From positions 728,131-792,130 of the forward strand of contig CAXAMN010018446.1 of the NCBI GenBank assembly GCA_963970005.1: 64,000 nucleotides of DNA. Direction: 5' to 3'. Shown here piece after piece: positions 1-9,050 of this stretch. Under the pieces are notes generated by a model. That model was not told the DNA's origin, made no database searches, and saw only the letters and a program-made list of their open reading frames with translations. Each line of letters opens with the position of its first letter. Position 1 is the first letter of the stretch. This DNA is from Durusdinium trenchii (lineage: Eukaryota > Sar > Dinophyceae > Suessiales > Symbiodiniaceae). The position numbers and the translations under genes are program-made.

Positions 1-757
1 TCGGTGTCAAACGGACGCTCTGGATCCCTATAGAAAAAAGACAATTTGCTAGCATTTTCCACCACTAACCAGCCTCCCAAAAAGCATCTGAAACCACCCC
101 TTCGCCACGGCTTTAACCCATTGAGTTCTGCTCCAAACGAGCCCCAATTCCTCGGACGTTCCGTGTCAAACGGACGCTCTGGATCCCTAGAAAAAAAACA
201 ATTTGCTAGCATCTTCCACCACTAACCAGCCTCCCAAAAAGCTTCCACCAACAGCCTGCCAAAAGCTTTCCAGCCTCCCAAAAGCATCTGAAACCACCCC
301 TTCGCCACGGCTTTAACCCATTGAGTTCTGCTCCAAACGATTGAGTTCTGGCGGATCTATCATTATTCCCTGGCGCGCTCCCCCTTGCGTCGGCCGGGGT
401 CGGCGGATTTTCCACCACTAACCAGCCTCCCAAAAAGCATCTGAAACCACCCCTTCGCCACAACTTTAACCCATTGAGTTCTGCTCCAAACGAGCCCCAA
501 TTCCTCGGACGTTCGGTGTCAAACGGACGCTCTGGATCCCTAGAAAAAAACAATTTGCTAGCATTTTCCACCACTAACCAGCCTCCCAAAAAGCTTCCAC
601 CAACAGCCTGCCAAAAGCTTTCCAGCCTCCCAAAAGCATCTGAAACCACCCCTTCGCCACGGCTTTAACCCATTGAGTTCTGCTCCAAACGATTGAGTTC
701 TGGCGGATCTATCATTATTCCCTGGCGCGCTCCCCCTTGCGTCGGCCGGGGTCGGCG
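1..757. repeat. Compound tandem repeat, 353-base higher-order period
   Basis: A module beginning TCGGTGTCAAACGG (or TCCGTGTC) starts at 1, 160 and 513. The copies at 160 and 513 are near-identical long versions (to about 408 and 757) containing an extra AGCTTCCACCAACAGCC segment and ending TCGGCCGGGGTCGGCGGA. Between them, at about 408-512, lies a truncated short version like 1-159. The higher-order period is therefore 353 bases. Open frames on both strands here follow the repeat and show no protein family. The array is cut by the window start, so its full size is unknown. Confidence 0.9.
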
Positions 758-1887
758 GATAGTAGCAGACTTTGGGAGTGTGTCGCTTCAGATTCTCTAC
801 ACAACAAATGGAACCGCAACCCCATTAGTTTCTTTGGACGGGAGTCACATCTGGGAAGTCCTTCATCTCAAATTTGGATTGAACAATCTCTTCAATATGG
901 ATTTTTATGATTTAATCAAAAGTCTACATGGTGTTCAAACTCTTGTGGTTTGCTGCCTCTGGCCTCGTGGTTGCAAGGGTTCTGACACCCCAAAAATGCC
1001 GCTCAAGAAGAATTCAACAGTTTGTAATTGTTTCAAGTCTTGTGCGTTTTGCCCAATGCAAGAGTGAACAGCCCGGAAAACCCGGGAACAAATGGAGAGA
1101 AAAAAACATATATATAGTAACAACGTCTCTGGTGTCTCTCATTGTGAGTGGCTAATCAATGCTTCGTTTCCGGGACCAAGACATGAACATTTCTGTGGAC
1201 AAAGCGGACACCCCTACACACATGCATATTTATATGTATATATATATATATGTAACATGTATATATGATTATATATGCGTATTAAGAGAGACCTCCCAAA
1301 GACCCCTCTGGAAGCAGGTAAGTAGACAAAAAACCAAAACCCATTGGGCCAGGTGGGTATCCCTTCTACAATACACACCCATATGAGCGGCTCTAAAAAC
1401 CTATGGCATCTGCCTATATGACAAGCCCACCACTAAACCCCTAGGGCTCCTGGCCCACCTCCTGAGGTTCGGTGGTTGGGGTGGGTGCCAGGGTGGTCTA
1501 ACCACCTTCTCAGGAGATGGGCCAGGAACCCTAGGGAACATGAACAGCGAGGTTTATAGAGTCGCCCATATGGGTATTGACCCACCATGGCCCTGTGCGG
1601 TCTCCCGGTCTTTGACCGAAGAAGATCGCTCATGACGACCGCTGGCTGAAGATCGCATGGTTTGCCGAAGCACCTGACGCCTTGCAACCACTCAGAGTAT
1701 TCATCTCTTTTTGGACACAGGATGTTGGCCCAAAGTAACACTTGGGTATAGGGTGTTGGCACATGAGATAACATCTATGCGATCTGTGATCTGTGCGATC
1801 TTTTGTTTGAACGGGGATGGCCACGGGAGTCGCCGCAGCCCAAAAGCCTTGAAAGTGCGCTAGCAACGAGGGAAAACCTAGGGGGGG
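758..1887. other. Intergenic stretch before the retrotransposon
   Basis: No convincing gene is visible. The stretch holds an AT microsatellite near 1230-1255, a palindromic MITE-like element at 1439-1536, and otherwise unique sequence. It could include the 5' UTR or promoter of the retrotransposon that follows, but I see no motif that fixes the element's 5' end. Confidence 0.6.
1439..1536. repeat. Palindromic MITE-like element, family A copy 1
   Basis: Long imperfect inverted repeat. The left arm CCCTAGGGCTCCTGGCCCAC pairs with a right arm ending GGGCCAGGAACCCTAGGG, around a G/T-rich loop. The same arms occur at 36668-36767, and a diverged relative sits near 17290-17360. The size, the lack of coding capacity and the dispersed copies fit a foldback MITE. 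Confidence 0.8.
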
Positions 1888-4800
1888 ATGCCTTGGCCCA
1901 CCCTGTCAGACGTATCTGAGTCATGGACTTTTTCCAGACATTCTGACATGCATCTCTTGGATTCACCCCCAAAAAGGCGTATGCAGCATATGCATGTTTA
2001 TAGTGGGAAGACCCCTGATAGTTCGACCTTCTGGATTTTGATGTTCTCGGAATCCACGGTGGAGAATTCAAACAACACATGGCGATCCGGACCGTCCAAA
2101 CAAGGGTTCCGAGGGTACAAACCCAGTTATGGAGGCTTCGACCCTTGCTATGGATGTTCCAAGGGTCCTTGCAAGGATCTAGAAAAAGGACTAAAACTCA
2201 TTGATGCTGGAAGATGGTGTCAACAGCCCACGGAAAAGCTGCCCAGGCCGGGAGCCCCTTCTCACCGGAGGCTCCGCGGGTTCTCGCCGGAATCGGAGTT
2301 GGCGGTTGTTCGAGAAACGGAATCTTTGGAGCATTTTATTTTTAGACAATTGCTCACAACATTGCGGCAAGCTATTTCGCATTCCTTGTCCTTTGACGCT
2401 GTGGCAGTCCAAACTGCCCTTCGTGCACATGGTGTCCTCTGGGGGAGTAGGGTCTGTCCGGGATATTTCGGCAGTGCTTGTGACTTGGTAGGTGATGGGA
2501 ACCCGAGAGCCCAGTTTCATGACTTCCAGCAATCCAAAGAATCCTGGTTTGTTTCACGAATTCAGAATTTTGTTGAATGTTGTGTGCAACGGCAATGCTT
2601 TCGAGAGAAGTTGATTTACCAGGATTTTACAGTGACCAATATCCATGATGCAACACCCCGGCAAGATGCTTTAAAGCCATTCATGCAGTTGCCTCTTCCT
2701 GGTAAGCCATCGGCTGTTCTGTGTGGAGGCACGATTTCTTGGCTGACCTCGAGACTGATTTCTTTACGCCCTCGGGCCACGGTAGGAGAACGTTTCGATT
2801 TCGTCCAAAATTCGGAGGGGTGGCTTGCTACGGATGAAATGACCTATTTGCTAAATCGCGTTCGGCATTCCAACGCGCAGTTCCACATCACGCCAATTGC
2901 AATTTACATTCCCCATGCAGATGAATTCCAGTTCGATTCCGACAATGTCCATGTTCCGAATGATGGCACTACCATTATCCCGATTTTGCTTGGATCTCAT
3001 TGGGTTGGGGTAGAGATACACAGGACAGTGACACCCACCCAGGTGCAGATTGTCCAAACACCAAATGTATGGGTCAACCGCGTGGCATTTTTCGTATGCA
3101 GCTTGCTTCACATTCCGATGCACCGATTGCAGATTCAGGAACCAGCGTACAATGAAATGTCTGGCATGTGTGGGTGGAGCCTGGCATGGAGATGGATCAA
3201 CATGTTAGGCTGTCATGGCATCTTTTCGCAGGTTGAAAGAGAGCTTGCTACACTGTCGATTGATCGCCGCCGTATTGTTGATCGCACTTTGCGGCACTCC
3301 ATTCGGCACTGGTATGCAACCAATTGCACACCTGACCTGCAACAAGTGGCCTACACGATCAGACGGTCGTTCCTCATTAACCTGCTTCAACTGCAGACTT
3401 CGATACATGCGACTACTGACTCAAATGCTGTGGTGGCGGTGGGTCATCCTATGTCCTGTTTTGAAACTGCGGGGGCTCATGCTACCCCGATGCCGGTTGA
3501 AACAGAGGGCCCCGATTCCTCACAAGTTGAGGTACAAACAGAAGCTGCGCAGTCTTCAGTTCAGACAGTGGAAATCCAGACGGACGTCTCAATGTCTAAC
3601 CTGCAGATTGTAACACAGCCGACCCAAGGCCCGAATACCTTTCAACATCAATTGATTGCTAATCGCCGGGAGGCAAGTATGGCACAACCTAGCTGGGCCG
3701 GCTCAGACGAGCTTGACGCAATGTCCATGATTTATCAACCGTTTCTAGGCCAAGGTATGATTCTGCCGTGTATGTGGTGGGATCCAGACACGCAAGCAAT
3801 GGATTTTGTGTCCAGTCAGAGGATCTATTCCGACCTGCAAAGCGTTTTGTATTGCATAATTGCCAGGCACTCTCATTGGATGGGGGTCAAGATTGTTCGT
3901 CATGCTGGAATGGCCTATGGCCAGGTCTTTACCACCGACGTCTTTGCGCCAGATGAATGGAACTCTTTTGTTCATTGCCTAGCTCAGTTCTTGCAGCTTC
4001 CTTTTGGTGAGACTAGGATGCAATTGATCTCAACACCGTCACCAGAAGGCATGTGTGGGTATTTAGCACTATATACGGCACTGAATGATATGCAATGTAG
4101 GGTCATTCCGGATGTTGAGCATGCACTTCTTCGTTTGCAAGTGTGTGAGCATGCACACGCATTGGTAGATATTGCCAACCAAGCTTTAGACATGTGGCAT
4201 GTGGTTTCCCAACATGGGGACTTGAACAACTTTGCCTTCGTCACTAGACTCTTGTTTCTCGAAAGGATTTCCCAGGGCCGGGGCTTGGGTCCTTTTATGT
4301 TGGCAGGAGCTGTGTTAGGCACGCAAGACTTCGTCTCCAGATCCACATATCCATCTCGATTGCTGCCAGATCCACATCCTGCAGTTGAGCATTCAGGCTC
4401 AAGATTGACCCTCTCTTCCCTAGCCACTCGACTTGATCGCTTCTGCGGGGTTCGAGTAGGTGAGGCCTCCAATCCTGGACCTGTGTCGATTCGTCCCACA
4501 GAACCTATGCAGCAGATTGTCAAAAGACTCCGGGATTTTCGTCCTGTGAACTCGGTGTGCCCGTGTCAGGCTCGTAGTTTTTCAGCTTTTGTCCGGTTCG
4601 GGCCAGTTATCCATGAACATGATGCAGGGGTTGTCGGATCTCTGTCCATTGTCGAGCCAGTCATTTCCTTCCCGACCACATTTCGCAATGTGTCTGTGTG
4701 CCATCCAGATTGCACACATGTGAAAGCTACGCAAGGTCGGATTAAGATTCTCAAAGGGATATGGCCTCGTCAGGATGAGTCTAATCTGGCGTGGATTACT

Positions 4801-5550
4801 GACGCAACGATTTCAGAGTGGGGTGAGGACTTTCTGGTCGATGCCACCCTTCCGCACGTGGGGGTGTTTTTTCCCATGAGGCAGATGCAGGTGGAGGAGG
4901 AAGCAATCTCCACAGGAGAATTGTGCTGCGGAGGGTTTTCTGGTTGGACTCAAGCCGCTGGTTTCGTGGCCGAACATGTCACTCCGATTGTGTCCAGTTT
5001 TGCCATTGACATTAATCCACTGGCAGCATCCACCTATGCTGCAAATTTTGGTGATGGTCATGTAGAGAAGTCGGCCCTTGATGTGCTTCACCGGGAACAG
5101 ATCACTTTTATGCGACCTGCACAGCTGAGAACATTTCAATGTGACATTCGGCAAGGGTGGTGGCTGCAGTTCATTCGCTCTGTTGACGTCTTGCTGATGT
5201 CACCCCCCTGCCCGGCATGGAGCCTTGCCAACGTGGCTCATGGGCTTTCCAGGGAAGATGGCTTTCTAACCATAGAAATTCTGCTCAAGGCTACCATTCT
5301 TCAGCCGGTTGCAATTGGCCTGGAAAACGTAAGTAATTTTATGGCACATGCTCATTACTCGTTTGTCCTTGATGTCATTGATTGGCTGGGGTGGAAGGTC
5401 AAGTGGGGGTGCAAAGCTAATTTGTCCGACCTGCTGCCACAGAGCCGTGAAAGGTGTCTCTTGACTTTGGTCAACAAGTCCAATGAGGTGAGGCCGGAGT
5501 TTGTCTTTCGTCCATGGCAGAAGTCTTCAAATTTCTTTGCAAACATGTGA
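1888..5550 (+). CDS. Retrotransposon polyprotein segment 1: tandem Ulp1-like peptidases + N-terminal part of C5 DNA methyltransferase
   Basis: A 1220-codon frame from ATG 1888; the first 200 or so residues show no domain and the real start may be internal. Residues about 300-440 and 600-740 are two related modules, each with a His-Trp pair, an Asn/Asp 21-22 residues later, and a Met-Cys-Gly-aromatic motif (His371, Asn393, Cys428; His663, Asp684, Cys723). This order and spacing resemble Ulp1/C48 cysteine peptidases. The decapeptide RVGEASNPGP is at residues 856-865. Residues 1011 onward hold methyltransferase motifs: I (ELCCGGFSGW), IV with catalytic Cys1108 (SPPCPAWS), VI (GLENV, Glu1146) and VIII (PQSRER). 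The frame stops inside the methyltransferase and the rest continues at 5501 in another frame (+1). Methyltransferase is secure; the peptidase call is moderate and rests on motif spacing only. Confidence 0.85.
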   Translation: MPWPTLSDVSESWTFSRHSDMHLLDSPPKRRMQHMHVYSGKTPDSSTFWILMFSESTVENSNNTWRSGPSKQGFRGYKPSYGGFDPCYGCSKGPCKDLEKGLKLIDAGRWCQQPTEKLPRPGAPSHRRLRGFSPESELAVVRETESLEHFIFRQLLTTLRQAISHSLSFDAVAVQTALRAHGVLWGSRVCPGYFGSACDLVGDGNPRAQFHDFQQSKESWFVSRIQNFVECCVQRQCFREKLIYQDFTVTNIHDATPRQDALKPFMQLPLPGKPSAVLCGGTISWLTSRLISLRPRATVGERFDFVQNSEGWLATDEMTYLLNRVRHSNAQFHITPIAIYIPHADEFQFDSDNVHVPNDGTTIIPILLGSHWVGVEIHRTVTPTQVQIVQTPNVWVNRVAFFVCSLLHIPMHRLQIQEPAYNEMSGMCGWSLAWRWINMLGCHGIFSQVERELATLSIDRRRIVDRTLRHSIRHWYATNCTPDLQQVAYTIRRSFLINLLQLQTSIHATTDSNAVVAVGHPMSCFETAGAHATPMPVETEGPDSSQVEVQTEAAQSSVQTVEIQTDVSMSNLQIVTQPTQGPNTFQHQLIANRREASMAQPSWAGSDELDAMSMIYQPFLGQGMILPCMWWDPDTQAMDFVSSQRIYSDLQSVLYCIIARHSHWMGVKIVRHAGMAYGQVFTTDVFAPDEWNSFVHCLAQFLQLPFGETRMQLISTPSPEGMCGYLALYTALNDMQCRVIPDVEHALLRLQVCEHAHALVDIANQALDMWHVVSQHGDLNNFAFVTRLLFLERISQGRGLGPFMLAGAVLGTQDFVSRSTYPSRLLPDPHPAVEHSGSRLTLSSLATRLDRFCGVRVGEASNPGPVSIRPTEPMQQIVKRLRDFRPVNSVCPCQARSFSAFVRFGPVIHEHDAGVVGSLSIVEPVISFPTTFRNVSVCHPDCTHVKATQGRIKILKGIWPRQDESNLAWITDATISEWGEDFLVDATLPHVGVFFPMRQMQVEEEAISTGELCCGGFSGWTQAAGFVAEHVTPIVSSFAIDINPLAASTYAANFGDGHVEKSALDVLHREQITFMRPAQLRTFQCDIRQGWWLQFIRSVDVLLMSPPCPAWSLANVAHGLSREDGFLTIEILLKATILQPVAIGLENVSNFMAHAHYSFVLDVIDWLGWKVKWGCKANLSDLLPQSRERCLLTLVNKSNEVRPEFVFRPWQKSSNFFANM
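4453..4482 (+). other. NPGP decapeptide RVGEASNPGP, copy 1 (2A-like or processing site)
   Basis: The codons spell RVGEASNPGP between the second peptidase-like module and the methyltransferase. NPGP is the invariant end of 2A ribosome-skipping peptides, which are known in some APE-type LINEs. However, the acidic positions of the usual D-x-E-x-NPGP consensus are not matched here (G-E-A-S-NPGP). Function is inferred from the placement and from the exact repetition at 9309-9338. Confidence 0.6.
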
Positions 5551-7228
5551 CATTCTTCGTCCCAAGGATTGCTTATCACATAAGCATGCACCAGATTTGA
5601 CAACTGAAACCCTGCGCATGTATTTGCGCCCAAATTTTGTTCCAGGGGACAGAAAGGGGGATACTAAGTCCGCCAAGATGTTCCGCTTGAGGAACAAGAC
5701 ACAATCATTGGCCTGCATCCTTGCGCAATATGGATATGCACACGCCTTAGACCAGACAACCTTGGAAAGGGGAGGCCTGTACGGTAACCTGATTGTTGAC
5801 GGTGACATCATTCGTTGGATGTCCCTTCCAGAGTTGTGCAACGCCATGGGTTTGCTGGTACCATGGACCGCTCCCCTGGATCCCCGTGAAGCATATCCGA
5901 TGGTGGAGAATGCAATTGCCACTCCCCACGCAATGCTGAGACTGGTGAATACCATAGCTCAGACATCCAAGGTTGAGTGGGACACTACTCCTACTCATTT
6001 GATTGACTTAGCCATGTCCCATCGTCTCTCAGCATCCCGTCAAGAGGTTCTCGTCAACTCGGCTACAGGGAAAATCCAAATCAAAGAACTCGCAGTGTCG
6101 CCGACCTTACCATGGTCTGATCCACCACCAGACTTTGCAGTATGGTACATTCCCGTGGGACCGGGTTTTTGCCAGATCCGGATCCATCCTGGGCTTCCGG
6201 TGGCTCGGGTCTTGCGATTTGTCTTCCCAAACGCGCATGGAGGTTCGATTACATGGCGCCCTCGTGCCTTTCCTGATGTTCAAATTCCTCTGACTTTGGA
6301 AGATGTCTCAGGTTACGACACAGTTCATTTCGACGGCATTTTCGGCAATATGCAAATCCGTGAGGGCGAATGCCACGTGATTGCAAGACCTTTTACGGTT
6401 GTCTGCTCCCCCAGTGGCCTGTTTATAGTTGCGAAGCAAGTTCGCTGCCCTACTCAGTCATTGCTCATGTCACTTAGTGGCCATATCCCTCAGATGCTTG
6501 GCCCAACAGATATGTGGGGCTTTCCGTTGCCTCTCACAGAGGATTGTCCAGATTTGGCATTTATGCTTCCTGCCATTCATGACACACCTCCTCAGCCGAT
6601 CATTGATGCCTTGACGTGGAAGGACACAGATAGTGGATGGGATGTGCATACCACAGAAGAACAATTGCACACATACATTCGCTTTTGTCGGGAGGTTGGT
6701 CTCTTGGCTCTCGTCGAGTCTCTTGGTTGGCAGATGGTCGTCGTGCCACCTGGGGTTGACTATAGGCCTGCCTGGTGTGTCACATTTCGACCAGCCGTGC
6801 ATTCGCCAAGTGTCTCAAAACCACAATTCCGGTCGATTTGCACCGCAACAATCGCCCAGGCCCTATTTCCACCTGAGACATCTGACAGTAAGGCCGTAAA
6901 AGTCGCACTTAAGCCATGGGACACGTGGCACCCAGTTCGCAGTTGGCCACGAGATACACTAGTTGAGGCATTACTCAAACCGTGGCAGCAGGCTTCGCGC
7001 CATACTGGAGCCCAGTTTCTCCTAAGGGCTTTGCATGGAGGAAGGCAAATGACCAATGAACATCAACTTGGTACATACATCCCTGTCACTCACTCTAAGG
7101 ACGAAGTTACGAAGTTTCATTTCGTAATGCAGCAGCATGGAGGAGGGAGTAAGCTTGATGCACACCATCGCTTGAAACAACAAGCAGTTGAATTCCTGCT
7201 CCAGTGGGGGGTAACCCGGCTGATGTGA
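5501..7228 (+). CDS. Retrotransposon polyprotein segment 2: methyltransferase C-terminus + unknown region
   Basis: Continues segment 1 in the +1 frame; the overlap 5501-5550 is the only place the change can occur. The first 150 residues or so complete the cytosine methyltransferase. A target-recognition/motif IX-like stretch, RWMSLPELCNAMG, is near 5812-5850, and motif X, VENAIATPHAM, at 5902-5938 is equivalent to the GNAV-P motif of the family. The remaining roughly 400 residues have no recognised domain; they are rich in hydrophobic beta-like stretches and may be scaffold or nucleic-acid-binding sequence. The frame ends at a G6 run (7206-7211), and the product continues one frame back at 7204. 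The listed start is a frame opening, not a true initiation codon. Confidence 0.8.
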   Translation: MSFVHGRSLQISLQTCDILRPKDCLSHKHAPDLTTETLRMYLRPNFVPGDRKGDTKSAKMFRLRNKTQSLACILAQYGYAHALDQTTLERGGLYGNLIVDGDIIRWMSLPELCNAMGLLVPWTAPLDPREAYPMVENAIATPHAMLRLVNTIAQTSKVEWDTTPTHLIDLAMSHRLSASRQEVLVNSATGKIQIKELAVSPTLPWSDPPPDFAVWYIPVGPGFCQIRIHPGLPVARVLRFVFPNAHGGSITWRPRAFPDVQIPLTLEDVSGYDTVHFDGIFGNMQIREGECHVIARPFTVVCSPSGLFIVAKQVRCPTQSLLMSLSGHIPQMLGPTDMWGFPLPLTEDCPDLAFMLPAIHDTPPQPIIDALTWKDTDSGWDVHTTEEQLHTYIRFCREVGLLALVESLGWQMVVVPPGVDYRPAWCVTFRPAVHSPSVSKPQFRSICTATIAQALFPPETSDSKAVKVALKPWDTWHPVRSWPRDTLVEALLKPWQQASRHTGAQFLLRALHGGRQMTNEHQLGTYIPVTHSKDEVTKFHFVMQQHGGGSKLDAHHRLKQQAVEFLLQWGVTRLM

Positions 7229-8406
7229 ACCCTTTTGTCCAGGAGTTGTATGAAAAAGCGGGCATGTCCAGGTTCCAACATACCATGGCAATCAAGGATG
7301 GCGAAGAGAAATTCACTCAGATAAAGCGCCTCTCGCAGGCTATGCACATCAAGGTCCCGCACTTTGAAGATTTGCAAGAGGAGCGTCAGAAGAAGTTCAA
7401 GACGTGGAGACCTAAACCGTTTATGGATCAAACATTCATTCGAGCAGAGAACTTTTCCATCGCCACTAAATCTTTTGCCTATGGTGACGGGAGCGATGCT
7501 CCTTTTGTGCCTTGCACTAGTGCCATTCGTGAGGGAGTGATGCTTGCTAATGCAGATTGTGTAGGAGACATTGTTCGTGCACTTGCCTCAAAGCCAAAAG
7601 CCTTTGCCATTTGCGTGGTTGGAGCAGAATGCCCAGGCTTTGACACATCGTGTCAGGCTATTCATGTACCAGCCTTGGACAAACAAGGTGCACAAGTGAT
7701 CATTAAGGCATGCCTCCACCAATTTGGAACAGAGCCAATCCGACTGCGTACAACTTCAGGTGATGATGTTGCAGTTCAACCATCCTGCCTGTCCGCAGTA
7801 ACTGCTTGGAAGTGTGAAATGAAGGCAGAAACGTGGACGCTGCTCCTTGGTGCCCCTGCAAAGACATGTGCGCAGGTGTTGTGCATCACACCCGCCGACC
7901 ATTACAGCACCAGCCCTTGGGGCCGTACCTTTCGCAACGAAAACAAGACATGTGAACCTGAGGAGGCACAGTCCTTTCAGTTTCATTGCCGCATCAAGTC
8001 TTCAGCCTTAGAATTATTGATGAAGCATAGCGGACAGGAAGGCGTGTACTTGACGCCAAAATCAGAGACTCTAAACCGGGCTGATGAAAAGTACTCTGTG
8101 ATTTGGCAACCAGAATCCACATTTGAGCAGGTTCGTGAGTTTGCTGCAAGCCTCGACGTACAGCTTGGAATAGCCCGCTCTACTACTGGTAGCCTGCATT
8201 ACGGAGTACGTGTGCATTCAGATCATTTTGCTCAGGTTTTTACCAAAGCATTTCCACACAAGACCGTTCCTGCAATGCTTGTGACTCACTTCTTGGCCAA
8301 GATTGCTCCTACTCCCACCGGAGCATCGGGAGAGAATGTTCGTGATTGGCTGGCAGTACGTGGTATCAAGGGGAAGCCTGTTCGCGCTTTGAACACGCTT
8401 GGTTAA
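7204..8406 (+). CDS. Retrotransposon polyprotein segment 3: ORF1-like region, function unknown
   Basis: A 400-codon frame continuing segment 2 after a -1 shift at the G6 run; the first codon is GTG and is a continuation, not a start. It contains many Cys/Trp/Phe residues and no family I can name. By position (before a coiled coil and immediately 5' of the endonuclease) it corresponds to the RNA-binding ORF1 protein of LINEs, which coats the element RNA. It ends at TAA 8404-8406, while frame 3 continues the conserved-looking sequence across 8346-8406, so a further -1 change is needed. That change does not fall on a recognisable slippery heptamer. Role is inferred from position only. Confidence 0.65.
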   Translation: MGGNPADVNPFVQELYEKAGMSRFQHTMAIKDGEEKFTQIKRLSQAMHIKVPHFEDLQEERQKKFKTWRPKPFMDQTFIRAENFSIATKSFAYGDGSDAPFVPCTSAIREGVMLANADCVGDIVRALASKPKAFAICVVGAECPGFDTSCQAIHVPALDKQGAQVIIKACLHQFGTEPIRLRTTSGDDVAVQPSCLSAVTAWKCEMKAETWTLLLGAPAKTCAQVLCITPADHYSTSPWGRTFRNENKTCEPEEAQSFQFHCRIKSSALELLMKHSGQEGVYLTPKSETLNRADEKYSVIWQPESTFEQVREFAASLDVQLGIARSTTGSLHYGVRVHSDHFAQVFTKAFPHKTVPAMLVTHFLAKIAPTPTGASGENVRDWLAVRGIKGKPVRALNTLG

Positions 8407-9041
8407 TCTCCACCGTCGACAAGCCTGTCCGTGCATTTCATACATGGGGGCACAACTCTGTCCTGTTGTCACCCGTGGTCCCCAAGAATGACAGGGCAAG
8501 ACCTACTGTTGTGGCAGGCCAACAGAGACAAGATCCACCATGGGTGTCACTTGCTTCACTCGACGATGAGTTACAGGGACTCGGTGATCCTTGGGCTAAG
8601 TGGAGCTCCACCTCTAGCGGATGCGCATCTTCTGGGAAACGGAGTGATCATAGCACTGTTGAAGCAGTTCGAGCTCAGACGCAAGTGTCAATACAGCAAG
8701 CAGAGATTAATTCGATCAAAGAACAAATGAGTGTGTTGGAGGAAAAGTTTAGTCAACGTGAGAAGACCGATGTAGCCTGGAAAACTGCCATGACGCGCGA
8801 CATGAAAGCTTTCAAATCGGAAATCAAACATGATTTTCAACAGATGGAAGCGAAGCACCAGAGCACCTTCGAGGCCGCCTTGGCCAACACGGAGGCTAAG
8901 ATTACTCAATCCATGCAGAGTTCCACCCAACAGCTGCAACAGTTCATGCTTGACCAAGCCAAGCTGACTGGTAAGAGGCCCCAACCTCCCAGTCCTGCGA
9001 AATCCAATGGTGAGGATACTGTGATGCAGCAGGCGTCGTGA
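8346..9041 (+). CDS. Retrotransposon polyprotein segment 4: ORF1-like coiled-coil tail
   Basis: A 231-codon frame that continues segment 3. From about residue 85 to 200 the sequence is Glu/Lys/Gln-rich with heptad-like hydrophobic spacing (QAEINSIKEQMSVLEEKF and onward), consistent with a long coiled coil. Coiled-coil trimerisation is typical of LINE ORF1 proteins. The end is basic and proline-rich (GKRPQPPSPAK). It terminates at TGA 9039-9041, two codons before an in-frame ATG that opens the endonuclease frame. The listed start is a TTG frame opening and not a genuine start. Confidence 0.7.
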   Translation: MAGSTWYQGEACSRFEHAWLISTVDKPVRAFHTWGHNSVLLSPVVPKNDRARPTVVAGQQRQDPPWVSLASLDDELQGLGDPWAKWSSTSSGCASSGKRSDHSTVEAVRAQTQVSIQQAEINSIKEQMSVLEEKFSQREKTDVAWKTAMTRDMKAFKSEIKHDFQQMEAKHQSTFEAALANTEAKITQSMQSSTQQLQQFMLDQAKLTGKRPQPPSPAKSNGEDTVMQQAS

Positions 9042-9050
9042 CGCCATATG
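9039..9050 (+). other. In-frame TGA-CGC-CAT-ATG junction
   Basis: The ORF1-like frame stops at TGA 9039-9041, and the endonuclease frame starts at ATG 9048-9050 in the same reading phase. Only two codons separate them. This geometry would suit termination-reinitiation or stop readthrough, both known in other LINEs. A simple point mutation of a former sense codon is equally possible. Confidence 0.55.

Noticed and set aside
1..757. CRISPR-like repeat/spacer array
   Set aside because: The modules are long and contiguous with no unique spacers, and the genome is eukaryotic.
1433..2080. Minus-strand frames before and over the start of the retrotransposon
   Set aside because: They overlap the palindrome or oppose the long + strand coding frame and have no family similarity.
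4453..4482. Calling the decapeptide a proven 2A peptide
   Set aside because: The D-x-E part of the 2A consensus is missing, so only a candidate role is stated.
7204..7213. Programmed frameshift at the G6 run
   Set aside because: The bases do not fit an X XXY YYZ heptamer in the phase used; an indel is simpler.
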